From Methylorubrum populi (GTDB lineage Bacteria; Pseudomonadota; Alphaproteobacteria; Rhizobiales; Beijerinckiaceae), in NCBI RefSeq assembly GCF_002355515.1, contig NZ_AP014809.1, positions 3,496,501 through 3,560,500 of the forward strand: 64,000 bases of DNA, read 5' to 3'. Of the stretch, positions 29,601 to 38,822 are shown piece after piece. The notes under the pieces are model-generated. The model saw only the letters and a program-made list of their open reading frames with translations. It was not told where the DNA came from and made no database searches. Positions within the stretch are counted from its first letter, which is position 1, and each line of letters starts with the position of its first letter. The translations under genes were made by a program, and so were the position numbers.

Positions 29601-30099
29601 CCAGATCAAGGACTTCGCCCTGCGCAACGAACCCGCCCTGTCGAGCATCGTCGCCCAGGCGCCGCCGCCCTCCGACGGGCGGCGGGCGGCCCCGAATGCC
29701 AACGATGTCGGCTTCGACACGATGCGGGCGAACTTCACCCGCAACGGCCCACGGGTGAGCTTCTCGGACGCGGCGATCTCCAACGCGGCGATGGGCTTCA
29801 CCGCGGGCGGCTGGCTCGACACGGCCAAGGAGCGCACGCAGATCGACGGCACCTTCGTGCCGCTCTACGGGCTCAACAACGTGGTGGCGCAGGTGCCGCT
29901 GTTCGGGCCGCTGCTGGCGGGCGGCAGCAATGAGGGCCTGTTCGCAGTCAACTTCAACGTCTCTGGCCCGATCGCCAAGCCGACGGTGAATGTGAACCCG
30001 CTCTCGGCGGTCGCCCCCGGCTTCCTGCGCAAGCTCTTCGGTGCCGGCAGCGGCGACGCGTTTGCCAATGGTGCGCAGCAGGGCGGGCCGGAGCGCTAA
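26659..30099 (+). CDS. Large AsmA-like/DUF3971 envelope protein (YhdP family)
   Basis: The 1146-residue protein has one N-terminal membrane helix (residues about 30-52, LLWCSLLLVFLLGLGGGLIV) and a very long periplasmic part. That part is dominated by beta strands, with a DUF3971 segment and a C-terminal AsmA-like region near GGWLDTAKERTQIDGTFVPL and LYGLNNVVAQVPLFGPLLAG. YhdP/TamB/AsmA proteins form bridge-like channels carrying phospholipids between the inner and outer membranes, and the size and ends here fit YhdP. The ATG at 26659 directly follows a GTG. No partner genes are adjacent, and bcp is divergent upstream. Confidence 0.85.
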   Translation: MDQETARTLLQETVERPAPRKARRRRRPLLWCSLLLVFLLGLGGGLIVLRLSQGPMRIDGLTHQVAEAVAGRFGPGWRVALNDSALELDSESSLALRVGGLDIYNPEGALVVRAPLAVVSLDTWSLLRLSVQPRSIEFRDIEMTALVHDDGSIAFAASAPAQGEAAKPHTLPSVDAARGTVSPVSAAVASIFGVVLDPAGVIGALDRARITNGRLTLVDDARHQASFERVNGLFRRGTSDDSRVFELRIDGPHGEWRFGGRVHEAGEGRRAGVITLDDLPVTDLLLLSGHSKMPVDTDLKLSAKADVALSGGRIETMKAEVKTGGGTLLIDEKDFNPVVIDELRVEAAWDEGRRALAISAIDYKGGGNDAHLTGAFAIGPPGAEDAWTLDFSGKDALLRGAARSDPSFRVGEITGRLTGRAGGVNIESIAIAGDGLHGRLSGTVGTRADDDGITLHIVAGDTDGRKALRLWPEHIAPGVRNYLVDELRGGRLDQVDIQIDMSGPELAAATRGDPMPDQALSVAFAVSDASLSVSQEAPPLSHGRVAGTITGRSTTIQNATADIRLSDTRALTISDGSFLIRDPQPDKIVAQLGLRLSGSADSLAALLETPMFKGLTGAEIDPSTIKGKAELRLDVPINLKHVPDLADMPVTLTGTLTEFSMDRAVGKDRFEAGRFTVSYDRSGFALKGDGRLLGAAVAIDLKQPKPGSPGEAVVSLALDDAFRAKRGLPTAPQLGGVIPARVVVPVGRPASAGKPPARVEADLTRASINGLLPGWNKPAGKAGRLGFTLVEAAGGGMELRDIALDAAPALARGSAALSAEGGLERADLTTLKLSPGDDMRVSLDRSGSTYRVAVKGAVIDARPFLKGMTGDDGKANKDPGKEIEADVAASIVAGFNGESLTNATLKASFKGGDLRSAQFKGRFGAAPLNAVVRSERGAPLLTLDSADSGATLRFLDIYKRMYGGRLALNVYLNDGPQAGVVQIKDFALRNEPALSSIVAQAPPPSDGRRAAPNANDVGFDTMRANFTRNGPRVSFSDAAISNAAMGFTAGGWLDTAKERTQIDGTFVPLYGLNNVVAQVPLFGPLLAGGSNEGLFAVNFNVSGPIAKPTVNVNPLSAVAPGFLRKLFGAGSGDAFANGAQQGGPER

Positions 30100-30265
30100 G
30101 ATCGGCGCCCGGCCCGTACGGCCCGTCGGAAACTCCCGATGGCGGCCGGGCCGATGCGCGATTCCCTCAGGAGCGCGCAGCGTCCGAAACCACCCTCCGG
30201 AAGGGATCAGCCGGCTCGGGCTTGAGCCCTTCCGAGACGTGTCGCTCGAAGTCCGACCCGGTTCG

Positions 30266-32353
30266 TCAGGCCGCGCGCACGGTGGCGAGGAAGCGCCCGA
30301 CCTCGGCGTTGAGGTGCTCGGACTGGCGCGACAGTTCGGAGGCCGAGGACAGGACCTGCGCGGCCGCAACCCCCGTCTCCTCCGCCGCTCCCGCCACACC
30401 CGCGATGTTCGTCGTCACCTCGCCCGTCCCCGCCGACGCCTGAGCCACGTTGCGCACGATCTCCTGCGTCGCCGCGCCCTGCTCCTCCACCGCCGCAGCG
30501 ATCGAGGCCGCCACCCCCGCGATCTCGCGGATCCGGGTTCCGATCCCGCCGATGGCGCCCACCGCCTGATCCGTCGAGCCCTGGATCCGGCCGATCTGGG
30601 CCGAGATCTCCTCGGTCGCCCGCGCGGTCTGGTCGGCCAGCGCCTTGACCTCGGCGGCCACCACCGCGAAGCCCCGCCCCGCCTCGCCGGCCCGCGCCGC
30701 CTCGATCGTGGCGTTCAGGGCCAGAAGGTTGGTCTGACCCGCGATCTGCGAGATCAGCGCCACCACGTCGCCGATGCGGCTGGCCGCCTGGGCCAGATCC
30801 TGCACGAGCCCGGCCGTGGCATTGGCTTCCGTCACCGCGGCCTGCGCCAGCTCGGCCGAGCCCGAGACCTGCCGGCTGATCTCGGCCACCGAGGAGCCGA
30901 GTTCCTCAGCGGCCGCCGCGACGGTGTTGACGTTGGCCGCGGCCTGCTCGGCAGCGGCCGCCACGCTGGTGGATTGGGTGGCGGTCTGTCCGGCGGTGGC
31001 GCTCATGCTCTCGGCGGTCGCCTGCAGCTCGCTGGCCGCGGCGGAGACCATGCCGACGATGCCGCCGACCGCAGCCTCGAAGCCGTCCGCCATCTGCCGC
31101 ATGCCGGCCTTGCGCTGCTCCTCCGCCGAGGCGCGCGCCAGGACCGTTTCTTCCTCCAGTTGATGGGTGCGGATCAGGTTGTCCTTGAAGACCTGCACGG
31201 CCGTCGCCATGGCGCCGACCTCGTCCTTCCGCTGGCGGAACGGGATCTCGAAGCCGATATCCGCCTTCGCGAGACGCGTCATGATGTCGGTCATCGAGGT
31301 GAGCGGATTCACGACCCCTCGAACGACCCAGATCACGCCGCCGACGACCAGCACGAGCGCCGACAGGCAGAGAAAGCCCTGCCAGAGAAGATGCTGCTGC
31401 GCCGTCTCGGCCGATGCCTTCGCCATCGCGTCGAGTTCCGAAACGGAGACCAGAACGACCTCGGCGAGTTGATCGAGCCCGACGTTGAACTGGGTGCGGT
31501 ATGCGCTGACCACCGGCCGTTCGAGCGACTTGTCCGAGAGAGCCGGCACGATGGTGCGGGTACGATCCGCCGCGACGCCGTCGAAATAGCGGCTCTGTGC
31601 GGTCTTCATCGCGATCTTGAGCGGCTCGCGACCAGTCATGTTCTCGACGATACCCTGCATGATGCGGAAGATGAACTTCGTCTCCCGGTCCAATGCATTG
31701 AATTCGATGAGTTGCGCCGGCGCGATCAGCTTGTCCTGCGCGAGCACATCGATGACGATCAGCGTCGCATCACCGGCAGAGTTGCGCGCGGCCCAACCGA
31801 GTTCGCGAACGCGGAGCAGGTTGGAGAAGCGCGTATCGACCTCACGAATGCGCTTTTCGGTTTTCGCGATCACCGTCTCGATCGCCCGCAGCAGATCGGT
31901 GGCTTGCGCAGCAACCTTGCGTGAGAGGGTGCCATCGCGTCCTGACACGGCTTTGGTGAGGGCGGCGTCAGCCTCCCGGCGCACCTGCATCCAGCGCTCG
32001 TAGTTTTCGCTTACGGCACGCAGATCCAGTGTGCTTTCGTCTGACAGGCCCGCTCCGATCAGCGCGCTTGCGGAAGCCATCATCTCGTCGACGACCTTGC
32101 GGCGTGCGGTCATGTCCGCGAGATTGGCGGTGGCATTGGCCGGCTCGAGAGACAAAGCAGAGGTTGTGGCCCCGCGCTCGTAACGCAGACTGTGCATGCT
32201 GCGGGTGAGGAGAGAGTCGAGCGAGGCAAGACTTTGAGCATGCGTCGCATTCTGCCATTCGCGCCAAGCGGCGAGAAGGCTGGAGCCGGCAAAACTTAAT
32301 ACCGCGAGACCCAGTACGGCGATGATGCTGATGAGACGAAGCTTGATCGACAT
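30266..32353 (-). CDS. Methyl-accepting chemotaxis protein
   Basis: A 695-residue transmembrane chemoreceptor starting [20 protein letters not shown] (TM1). A helical periplasmic sensor of about 290 residues follows, then TM2 around residues 325-347 and a HAMP linker ([20 protein letters not shown]). The cytoplasmic coiled coil holds the signalling tip [20 protein letters not shown] and a second segment [18 protein letters not shown]. The ligand is unknown; the sensor contains [17 protein letters not shown], similar to nitrate/nitrite-sensing NIT-type helices, but this is weak. There are no che genes nearby. The upstream DNA is richer in A/T than the surroundings. Confidence 0.93.
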   Translation of the reverse strand: MSIKLRLISIIAVLGLAVLSFAGSSLLAAWREWQNATHAQSLASLDSLLTRSMHSLRYERGATTSALSLEPANATANLADMTARRKVVDEMMASASALIGAGLSDESTLDLRAVSENYERWMQVRREADAALTKAVSGRDGTLSRKVAAQATDLLRAIETVIAKTEKRIREVDTRFSNLLRVRELGWAARNSAGDATLIVIDVLAQDKLIAPAQLIEFNALDRETKFIFRIMQGIVENMTGREPLKIAMKTAQSRYFDGVAADRTRTIVPALSDKSLERPVVSAYRTQFNVGLDQLAEVVLVSVSELDAMAKASAETAQQHLLWQGFLCLSALVLVVGGVIWVVRGVVNPLTSMTDIMTRLAKADIGFEIPFRQRKDEVGAMATAVQVFKDNLIRTHQLEEETVLARASAEEQRKAGMRQMADGFEAAVGGIVGMVSAAASELQATAESMSATAGQTATQSTSVAAAAEQAAANVNTVAAAAEELGSSVAEISRQVSGSAELAQAAVTEANATAGLVQDLAQAASRIGDVVALISQIAGQTNLLALNATIEAARAGEAGRGFAVVAAEVKALADQTARATEEISAQIGRIQGSTDQAVGAIGGIGTRIREIAGVAASIAAAVEEQGAATQEIVRNVAQASAGTGEVTTNIAGVAGAAEETGVAAAQVLSSASELSRQSEHLNAEVGRFLATVRAA

Positions 32354-32952
32354 GAGATCCGACTGAGCGACTGATACTACGCACAGAATTGATAAGCGGC
32401 CTCAAAGATTAAAATATGCTTATGTTACTTTCTGCCGGATCGCGCATGCCGAGAAAAAACTTCCTGACCCTCATCTTGCAGTCAAGGATTGTGCCGCAAC
32501 GCACAGTCGCGTGCGAATGATCGCGGGCCTGCTCCCGACTGCCGATCTCGCGAAACTGGAATAGTGTCAGCATCGACCGGTGCGCTGGGAAAATTTACTT
32601 CGAATTTGCCATCTCTTGCGCCATTAGCCGGTCTTCTCGCGATCCGCAGATCACGCTCAGAGAGGCTGATCGAAGACTGAGCGATTCCCCGACCGGCCCC
32701 AGCGACGGTGGTCTGCGCGTTTGCCACTCAGCAGCGATCATCGGCGGCGGATGCGCGCCGGCCGCTCCTGAACGATCGTTCGCGGTGGCGGATGCAGGCC
32801 CCGCTCGAGCGCCGAGCGACGTTGCTGATCGGTCGGCCGCTTCGATCGCGCGAACACCGTCGCCGGCCATCGCGGCGGACAGGCGCAGCGCCTCGGTGAC
32901 ATTCAAGGACGCGGCAGCGCGGGAGCGCACCGCCGCGCTTCGAACGAAACGG
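32354..32952. other. Intergenic region of about 600 bases between the chemoreceptor and tyrS
   Basis: The stretch 32360-32460 next to the chemoreceptor is A/T-rich and should hold its promoter. The remainder contains several short overlapping frames on both strands, the longest about 110 residues on the minus strand (32595-32930). Its composition (Ala, Arg and Ser) and lack of a good ribosome-binding site do not support a gene. I see no RNA gene or repeat here. Confidence 0.5.
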
Positions 32953-34224
32953 TTATTCCGGCCGCAGCAGCACGTGCTTCTTGCGTCCGAACGAGAGCTT
33001 GATCACGCCCTCGGCCGTCAGGTCTTCGGTCCGCAGCATCGCCTTCTCGTCGCTCACCTGCACGTCGTTGACACGCAGGCCCCCGCCCTTGATCTGGCGG
33101 CGCGCCTCGCTCGTGGACGGCACGAGCTTGGCATAGTCCGGGCCGAAGGCGGTCAGCACGCCGAGGCCCGCCTCCAGCACCGCGGCCGGCACGGGGATCG
33201 TCGGCAGGGACTGCGCCAGCGTGCCCTCGACGAAGGTCTTGCGGGCGGTCTCGGCAGCGGCGGCGGCGGCCTCCGCCCCGTGCATCAGCGCGGTCGCCTC
33301 GGTGGCGAGGACCGTCTTGGCCTCGTTGATCTCGGCGCCCTGGAGCGCGGCGAGCCGCTCGATCTCGGGAAGCGGCAGCAGGGTGAACAGCTTGAGGAAG
33401 CGCCCGACATCCGCGTCCTCGGTATTCCGCCAGAACTGCCAGTAATCGTAAGGCGAGAGCATCCCGGCATCGAGCCAGACGGCGCCGGCCGCCGTCTTGC
33501 CCATCTTGGCGCCCGACGCGGTGGTCAGCAGCGGGCAGGTCAGGGCGTAGAGCTGCGGCGTGCCCATGCGGCGGCCGAGATCGATGCCGTTGACGATGTT
33601 GCCCCACTGGTCCGAGCCGCCCATCTGCAGGCGGGTGCCGAAGCGGCGGTTCAGCTCCACGAAGTCGTAGGACTGGAGGATCATGTAGTTGAACTCCAGG
33701 AACGAGAGTTCCTGGTCGCGCTCCAGCCGCAGCCGCACGCTGTCCATCGACATCATGCGGTTGACCGAGAAATGCCGGCCGATGTCGCGCAGCATCTCGA
33801 TGTAGTTGAGTTTCGTCAGCCACTCGGCGTTGTCGACCATGACCGCCTCGTTGCGGCCCTCGCCGAAGCTCAAGAAGCGGGCGAAGGTCTGCTTGATGCC
33901 TTCCTTGTTGGCCTCGATCTGCTCCAGCGTCAGGATTTTGCGCGTCTCGTCGCGGCCCGACGGATCGCCGACGCGGGTGGTGCCGCCGCCCATGAGCACG
34001 ACGGGCTTTCCGCCGGTCTTCTGCAGCCAGTGCAGCATCATGATCGAGAGCAGGTGGCCGACATGGAGCGAGGCCGCCGTGCAGTCGTAGCCGGTATAGG
34101 TCGTCAGCCCGCCCTCCGCCGCCAGAGCGTCGATGCCGGCCAGATCCGAGGCCTGATGGATATAGCCGCGCTCCTGCAGCACCCGGATGAAGTCGGATTT
34201 CGGCGCGAAGCTCTCGGCGGTCAT
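32953..34224 (-). CDS. tyrS: Tyrosyl-tRNA synthetase
   Basis: TyrS charges tRNA-Tyr. The 423-residue product has a class Ic fold with the HIGH-type motif [15 protein letters not shown], the tyrosine-site [18 protein letters not shown], and the KMSKS-type loop [16 protein letters not shown]. The last is the bacterial KMGKT variant. The C-terminal S4 domain ends KHVLLRPE and reads [17 protein letters not shown]. The start at 34224 ([20 protein letters not shown]) fits the family. It is divergent from anmK with about 140 bases between. Confidence 0.96.
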   Translation of the reverse strand: MTAESFAPKSDFIRVLQERGYIHQASDLAGIDALAAEGGLTTYTGYDCTAASLHVGHLLSIMMLHWLQKTGGKPVVLMGGGTTRVGDPSGRDETRKILTLEQIEANKEGIKQTFARFLSFGEGRNEAVMVDNAEWLTKLNYIEMLRDIGRHFSVNRMMSMDSVRLRLERDQELSFLEFNYMILQSYDFVELNRRFGTRLQMGGSDQWGNIVNGIDLGRRMGTPQLYALTCPLLTTASGAKMGKTAAGAVWLDAGMLSPYDYWQFWRNTEDADVGRFLKLFTLLPLPEIERLAALQGAEINEAKTVLATEATALMHGAEAAAAAAETARKTFVEGTLAQSLPTIPVPAAVLEAGLGVLTAFGPDYAKLVPSTSEARRQIKGGGLRVNDVQVSDEKAMLRTEDLTAEGVIKLSFGRKKHVLLRPE

Positions 34225-34362
34225 GGTGATCGGTCTCGGATGGTTTGGCGGCGCGACAGGGGCGCGGCCGCAATGCTATCCCGCGAGGGGAAGCGCTCGC
34301 GCGCGCTCTTAGCAGGGCAGGCGGCGAAAGGCACGAGCCCGGATTTCGGGGGAGGGGACGGC

Positions 34363-35496
34363 ATGGCGATGAGGCGCGCGATCGGCCTGATGAGCGGCAC
34401 CTCGCTGGACGGGATCGACGTGGCGCTGATCGAGAGCGACGGCGCGAGCATCCGCATCGTCAAACCCGCCAACGGCTTCATCGCGCCGCTCGGGCCGACG
34501 GGCTACCGCGGCTACGGCGAGGACGAGAGGACGCTGCTGCGCGAGGCGACCCGCGACGCCGAAGCCGTTCGCCACCGGGACGACCGGCCGGGACGCCTGC
34601 CGCAGGCGGAGGAGTTCGTCACCCGCGCCCATGCCGAGGCCATCGAAGCCTTCCTGGCGGCGAACGGCCTGAGCCCCGCGGAGATCGACGTCGTCGGCTT
34701 CCACGGCCAGACGGTGATCCACCGGCCGAAGCTCGGCCTCACCGTGCAGATCGGCGACGGCGCGGCGCTCGCCCGGCGCCTCGGCATCCGCGTCGTGTCC
34801 GACATGCGCGCCAACGACGTGGCCCAGGGCGGCCAGGGCGCGCCGCTGGTGCCGGTGTTCCACAAGGCCCTGGCCGAGGCCGCAGGCTTCACCGGTCCGC
34901 TCGGCATCCTCAATATCGGCGGCCTCGCCAACGCGACCCTGATCGATTCGCGCGGGACCATGCTCGCCTTCGACACCGGGCCCGGCAACGGGCCGATCAA
35001 CGACTGGATGAAGGAGCGCACCGGCCTGGATCTCGACGAGGACGGCGCCACCGCCGCCCGCGGCACGGTGGACGAAGAGCTGCTCGAAAACCTGCTCGGC
35101 CACCCGCTGATCCTGCGCGCGCCGCCGAAATCGCTGGACCGCAACTGGTTCTCACATCGGCTCGCAGGCTACCTCACGATCGAGGACGGGGCTGCGACGC
35201 TCACCGCCTTCACCGCCCACGCCGTCGCCCGCAGCCTCGCCTTCGCCAGCGAGCGCCCGACCCGCTGGATCGTCGGGGGCGGGGGCGCCAAGAACCGCAC
35301 GCTGATGGCGATGCTGGAGCGGCTCCTCGAGGCGGAAGTGCTGAACGCCGACGCGATCGGCTGGTCCTCCGATTTTCTGGAGGCGCAGGCCTTCGCCTAC
35401 CTCGCCCTGCGGGCGCTGGAAGGTTTACCGCTCACCTATCCGACGACGACGGGTGTCAGCGAACCGGTCACCGGCGGGATCGTCTCCGAGCCGTGA
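34363..35496 (+). CDS. anmK: Anhydro-N-acetylmuramic acid kinase
   Basis: AnmK phosphorylates and opens 1,6-anhydroMurNAc to MurNAc-6-phosphate in cell-wall recycling. The 377-residue product starts MAMRRAIGLMSGTSLDGIDV behind GGAGGGG. It carries the sugar-kinase signatures VGFHGQTVIHRP, LNIGGLANATLI, AFDTGPGNGPIND and WIVGGGGAKNRTLM. Length and motifs are typical. Its stop codon overlaps the GTG start of the MrcB_N-domain gene, so the two are translationally coupled. No murQ etherase is adjacent. Confidence 0.96.
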   Translation: MAMRRAIGLMSGTSLDGIDVALIESDGASIRIVKPANGFIAPLGPTGYRGYGEDERTLLREATRDAEAVRHRDDRPGRLPQAEEFVTRAHAEAIEAFLAANGLSPAEIDVVGFHGQTVIHRPKLGLTVQIGDGAALARRLGIRVVSDMRANDVAQGGQGAPLVPVFHKALAEAAGFTGPLGILNIGGLANATLIDSRGTMLAFDTGPGNGPINDWMKERTGLDLDEDGATAARGTVDEELLENLLGHPLILRAPPKSLDRNWFSHRLAGYLTIEDGAATLTAFTAHAVARSLAFASERPTRWIVGGGGAKNRTLMAMLERLLEAEVLNADAIGWSSDFLEAQAFAYLALRALEGLPLTYPTTTGVSEPVTGGIVSEP

Positions 35497-36086
35497 GCCT
35501 CGGCTACGCCCTGCGCCGCATCGTCGAGGAATACCCGCTCGCGCGCACCGACCCGCCGGTCGGGCACCCGCTCGCGCACGTAATCCGGAAAGGCGCGCCG
35601 GACGAGCTGCGCCGGGCACTGGCACCCCTCGGCGGCCCGTTCGTGGTCAAGGGCAGCCCCGGCCGCGGCAGCCACTGGGCCGCCGTGCCGTGGCTCGCCC
35701 TATTCGACCCGGCGGTGACGACGAGCGCCACCCGCGGCTACTACCTCGTCTACCTGTTTCCGGCCCATCGCGAGGCGGTGCATCTCTCGCTGGCCCAGGG
35801 CACGGTGGCGGCGCTCCGCGAGTACGGGCCGCGCTCGGGCGAGCATCTGCGCGCCAGCGGCGCCCGGTTGCGGGAGCGCCTCGCCGATTTTGCCACCGAC
35901 CTGCCGCTCACGGCCATCACCCTCGGCAGTGCGGGCGAGCTGCCCGAGGGCTATGAGGCGGCCCACATCCTCGGACTGACCTACGATCTCGCAGCGCTCG
36001 CCGACGAGCGGCGTCTGCACGCCGACCTCGCCACCGGCATCGCCGCCTACCGGGCACTGAAGGCGCGGGGCGGGCTCGTGCTATGA
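35493..36086 (+). CDS. Stand-alone MrcB_N (DUF3578) domain protein
   Basis: This 197-residue protein starts at a GTG that overlaps the anmK stop (GTGA type). It contains the conserved blocks of the MrcB N-terminal-like domain: GHPLAHVIRKGAP, FVVKGSPGRGSHWAAVPWLA, LFDPAVTTSATRGYYLVYLF and VHLSLAQGTVAALREYG. Elsewhere this domain sits at the N terminus of McrB-like modification-dependent restriction GTPases, or beside HNH/AAA modules. Here it stands alone with no GTPase, nuclease or methyltransferase next to it. Its coupling to a cell-wall recycling kinase is unexplained, and the function is unknown. Confidence 0.8.
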   Translation: MSLGYALRRIVEEYPLARTDPPVGHPLAHVIRKGAPDELRRALAPLGGPFVVKGSPGRGSHWAAVPWLALFDPAVTTSATRGYYLVYLFPAHREAVHLSLAQGTVAALREYGPRSGEHLRASGARLRERLADFATDLPLTAITLGSAGELPEGYEAAHILGLTYDLAALADERRLHADLATGIAAYRALKARGGLVL

Positions 36087-36151
36087 CGCGGGGCCGACGC
36101 TGCAGCCGAAAGCTGGCCCTTCACGGCATCCCGCGCTAAGGCACGCGCGCC

Positions 36152-37252
36152 ATGTCGCACAACACCTTCGGCCACCTGTTCCGCGTCACCACCTTCGGCG
36201 AGAGCCACGGGGTGGCGCTCGGCTGCGTGGTGGACGGGTGCCCGCCCGGCCTCGCGCTGGAGGCGGACGAGATCCAGGCCGAACTCGATCGGCGCAAGCC
36301 CGGCCAGTCGCGCTTCACCACGCAGCGGCGCGAACCCGACCAAGTGAAGATCCTCTCGGGCGTGTTCAGCGACGACCGCACCGGCGGGCGCCAGCTCACC
36401 ACCGGCACGCCGATCGCGCTGATGATCGAGAACACCGATCAGCGCTCGAAGGACTATTCCGAGATCCGCGACAGCTACCGGCCCGGCCACGCCGACTTCA
36501 CCTACGACGCCAAGTACGGCATCCGCGATTATCGCGGCGGCGGTCGCTCCTCCGCCCGGGAGACCGCCGCGCGGGTCGCGGCCGGCGCCATCGCCCGCAA
36601 GGTGATTCCCGGCATCACCATCCGCGCCGCCCTGGTGCAGATGGGGCCGCACGCCATCGACCGCGCGAACTGGGATTGGGCCGAGGTCGGCAACAACCCG
36701 TTCTTCTGCCCGGACCCCAAGGCGGCGGCGCTCTACGAGACCTATCTCGACGGCATCCGCAAGGACGGCTCCTCCGTCGGCGCGGTGATCGAGGTGGTCG
36801 CCGAGGGCGTGCCCCCCGGCCTCGGCGCACCGATCTACGGCAAGCTCGATGCGGATCTGGCCGCGGCGATGATGTCGATCAACGCGGTCAAGGGTGTCGA
36901 GATCGGCGACGGCTTCGCGGCGGCCGCGCTTCGCGGCGAGGACAATGCCGACGAGATGCGCGCCGGCAATGACGGCCGCCCGCGCTTCCTCGCCAACCAT
37001 GCCGGCGGCATCCTGGGGGGCATCTCCTCGGGCGAGCCGATCGTGGTGCGCTTTGCCGTAAAGCCGACCTCCTCGATCCTGACGCCGCGCCGGAGCGTGA
37101 ACCGCGACGGCGGCGAGATCGACCTCATCACCAAGGGCCGCCACGACCCCTGCGTCGGCATCCGCGCCGTCCCCGTCGCCGAGGCGATGATGGCGTGCGT
37201 GCTGGCCGATCACCATCTCCGCCATCGCGGGCAGGTCGGCGACCGCGCCTGA
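36152..37252 (+). CDS. aroC: Chorismate synthase
   Basis: AroC makes chorismate from EPSP using reduced FMN, the last shikimate step. The 366-residue product starts [20 protein letters not shown]. It contains signature 1 ([19 protein letters not shown]), signature 2 ([20 protein letters not shown]) and the C-terminal signature [20 protein letters not shown]. Length and order are standard. It is followed 34 bases later by ribBA in the same direction, so the two may share a transcript. Confidence 0.97.
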   Translation: MSHNTFGHLFRVTTFGESHGVALGCVVDGCPPGLALEADEIQAELDRRKPGQSRFTTQRREPDQVKILSGVFSDDRTGGRQLTTGTPIALMIENTDQRSKDYSEIRDSYRPGHADFTYDAKYGIRDYRGGGRSSARETAARVAAGAIARKVIPGITIRAALVQMGPHAIDRANWDWAEVGNNPFFCPDPKAAALYETYLDGIRKDGSSVGAVIEVVAEGVPPGLGAPIYGKLDADLAAAMMSINAVKGVEIGDGFAAAALRGEDNADEMRAGNDGRPRFLANHAGGILGGISSGEPIVVRFAVKPTSSILTPRRSVNRDGGEIDLITKGRHDPCVGIRAVPVAEAMMACVLADHHLRHRGQVGDRA

Positions 37253-37286
37253 CCGCCCTTTCGAACCGCTGAACGAGACGAAGCCC

Positions 37287-38363
37287 GTGCCCCATTGCAG
37301 CGTCACCGAAGCCATCGAGGCCTTCGCCCGCGGCGAGATCGTGGTCGTCACCGACGACGACGACCGCGAGAACGAGGGCGACCTCGTCGTCGCCGCCTCG
37401 CTCTGCACGCCGGAGAAGATGGCGTTCATCATCCGCAACACCTGCGGCATCGTCTGCGCGCCGATCACCCTCGACGAGGCGCGCCGCCTGCACCTCGACC
37501 CGATGGTGGCCTCGAACGACGCGCCGCTCGGCACCGCCTTCACCGTCACGGTGGACGTGCGCCACGGGCTCACCACCGGCATCTCGGCCGAGCAGCGCTG
37601 CAACACGGTGCGCGCGCTCGCCAACGGCAATATGGGCGCGGGCGACTTCGTGCGGCCCGGCCACGTCTTCCCCTTGATCGCCCGCGACGGCGGCGTGCTG
37701 ATGCGCTCCGGCCATACGGAAGCGGCGGTCGATCTGTGCAAGCTCGCGGGTCTCCCGCCGGTCGGCGTGATCTGCGAACTCGCCAACGACGACGGCACCG
37801 TGATGAAGGGGCCGCAGATCGACGCGTTTGCCGAGCAGCACAGCCTCAAGCGCGTCTCGGTGGCCGATCTCATCGCCTACCGGCAGGCCCGCGACCGGCT
37901 GGTGGAGCGGGTCGGCACCTTCCCGGTGAAGACCGAGTTCGGCGCGATGACCGGCTACGCCTACGTCACGCCGTTCGAGCCGATCCAGCAATTCGCCTTC
38001 GTCCACGGCGCCATCGGCGATGGCCGCAATGTGCCGGTGCGCCTGCACCGCTCCAACGTCGTCGCCGACGTGATCGAGGGCGGCGGGCAGATCGAGAGCG
38101 TGATGCGCCGCTTCGCCAAGGAGGGCCGCGGCATCCTCGTCTACCTGCGCGACGGCACGGCGGGCGTCCCGCTCAACCGCTACGCCGACGAGGGCGCCGA
38201 GGCGCAGCGCGTGCGCCAGTGGCGCGAAGTGGGGCTGGGCGCGCAGATCCTGCGCGACCTCGGCGTCGTCTCGATCCGCAACCTGTCCTCCTCGTCGCGC
38301 TCCTATGTCGGCCTGTCGGGCTTCGGCATCGAGTTGGTCAGCGAGGAGCCGCTGGAGGGCTGA
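37287..38363 (+). CDS. ribB: 3,4-dihydroxy-2-butanone-4-phosphate synthase with degenerate GTP cyclohydrolase II domain (RibBA-like)
   Basis: The protein has 358 residues. The N-terminal half (about 1-205) is a complete RibB domain for riboflavin synthesis: the metal and substrate motif TDDDDRENEGDLVVAAS, VRHGLTTGISAEQR, FVRPGHVFPLIARDG and SGHTEAAVDLCKLAG. The C-terminal half is RibA-like, but the zinc cysteines are missing: the HSECLTGD region reads HRSNVVAD and the following RCDCG region reads EGGGQ. GTP cyclohydrolase II activity is therefore unlikely, and a separate RibA is expected elsewhere. The start is a GTG at 37287. Similar proteins are often annotated as bifunctional RibBA. Confidence 0.9.
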   Translation: MPHCSVTEAIEAFARGEIVVVTDDDDRENEGDLVVAASLCTPEKMAFIIRNTCGIVCAPITLDEARRLHLDPMVASNDAPLGTAFTVTVDVRHGLTTGISAEQRCNTVRALANGNMGAGDFVRPGHVFPLIARDGGVLMRSGHTEAAVDLCKLAGLPPVGVICELANDDGTVMKGPQIDAFAEQHSLKRVSVADLIAYRQARDRLVERVGTFPVKTEFGAMTGYAYVTPFEPIQQFAFVHGAIGDGRNVPVRLHRSNVVADVIEGGGQIESVMRRFAKEGRGILVYLRDGTAGVPLNRYADEGAEAQRVRQWREVGLGAQILRDLGVVSIRNLSSSSRSYVGLSGFGIELVSEEPLEG

Positions 38364-38464
38364 GGGCAGGAGCGGCCACGCTGCCCCTTGCGGGCAAGCG
38401 CGGCCGTTCCCAGTTCCTTTCTGAGGCGGCTCTCTCTGCCGCCGTCTGCGGAAAAGGAGCGCGT

Positions 38465-38698
38465 ATGGTCCTCGTCGCCTGTCCCGCCTGCGATCACCGC
38501 ATTTCCGAGAAGGCCGTCGCCTGCCCGTCCTGCGGGCATCCCGGCGGTCAGACCGACCGGCACGGCCTCGTGCCGGCGCTGGGCCGCGTTGCCGGAACCT
38601 ACGTATCCCCCAACGCGATCACCGGGGCGATCCTTGGCAGCGTGATGTTCGTGAGCTTCGCGGCCGTGCTCATCACCCTGATCCTGACCCACCGATAG
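38465..38698 (+). CDS. Small zinc-ribbon membrane protein
   Basis: The ATG at 38465 follows a good AAAGGAG ribosome-binding site and gives 77 residues. The N terminus is a zinc ribbon, CPACDHRISEKAVACPSCGH, with two CxxC pairs. A linker follows, then one membrane helix SPNAITGAILGSVMFVSFAAVL that ends in ILTHR. The arrangement is a cytoplasmic zinc ribbon tethered to the inner membrane, as seen in many small uncharacterised proteins. It lies downstream of ribB and convergent with the deacetylase gene. Confidence 0.8.
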   Translation: MVLVACPACDHRISEKAVACPSCGHPGGQTDRHGLVPALGRVAGTYVSPNAITGAILGSVMFVSFAAVLITLILTHR

Positions 38699-38822
38699 GC
38701 CGCGGAAGCGCATCCCGACGAACTGGCCACCGGTTCATCGAGGAAATGCGCGTCAAACAAGGACCGAGAGACGCCGACCTGATGGACTCGTGTCGGCGTC
38801 TCCAAGGCCGGGGCGGTGCCCC

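Noticed and set aside
32595..32930. 111-residue reverse frame in the gap before tyrS
   Set aside because: It has no ribosome-binding site, no recognisable domain and a Ser/Ala/Arg-biased composition, and overlapping frames in both directions look equally plausible, so it is treated as non-coding.
32785..34362. Long N-terminal extension of the anmK frame
   Set aside because: It is antisense to tyrS, whereas MAMRRAIGLMSGTS at 34363 has a good ribosome-binding site and is the family N terminus.
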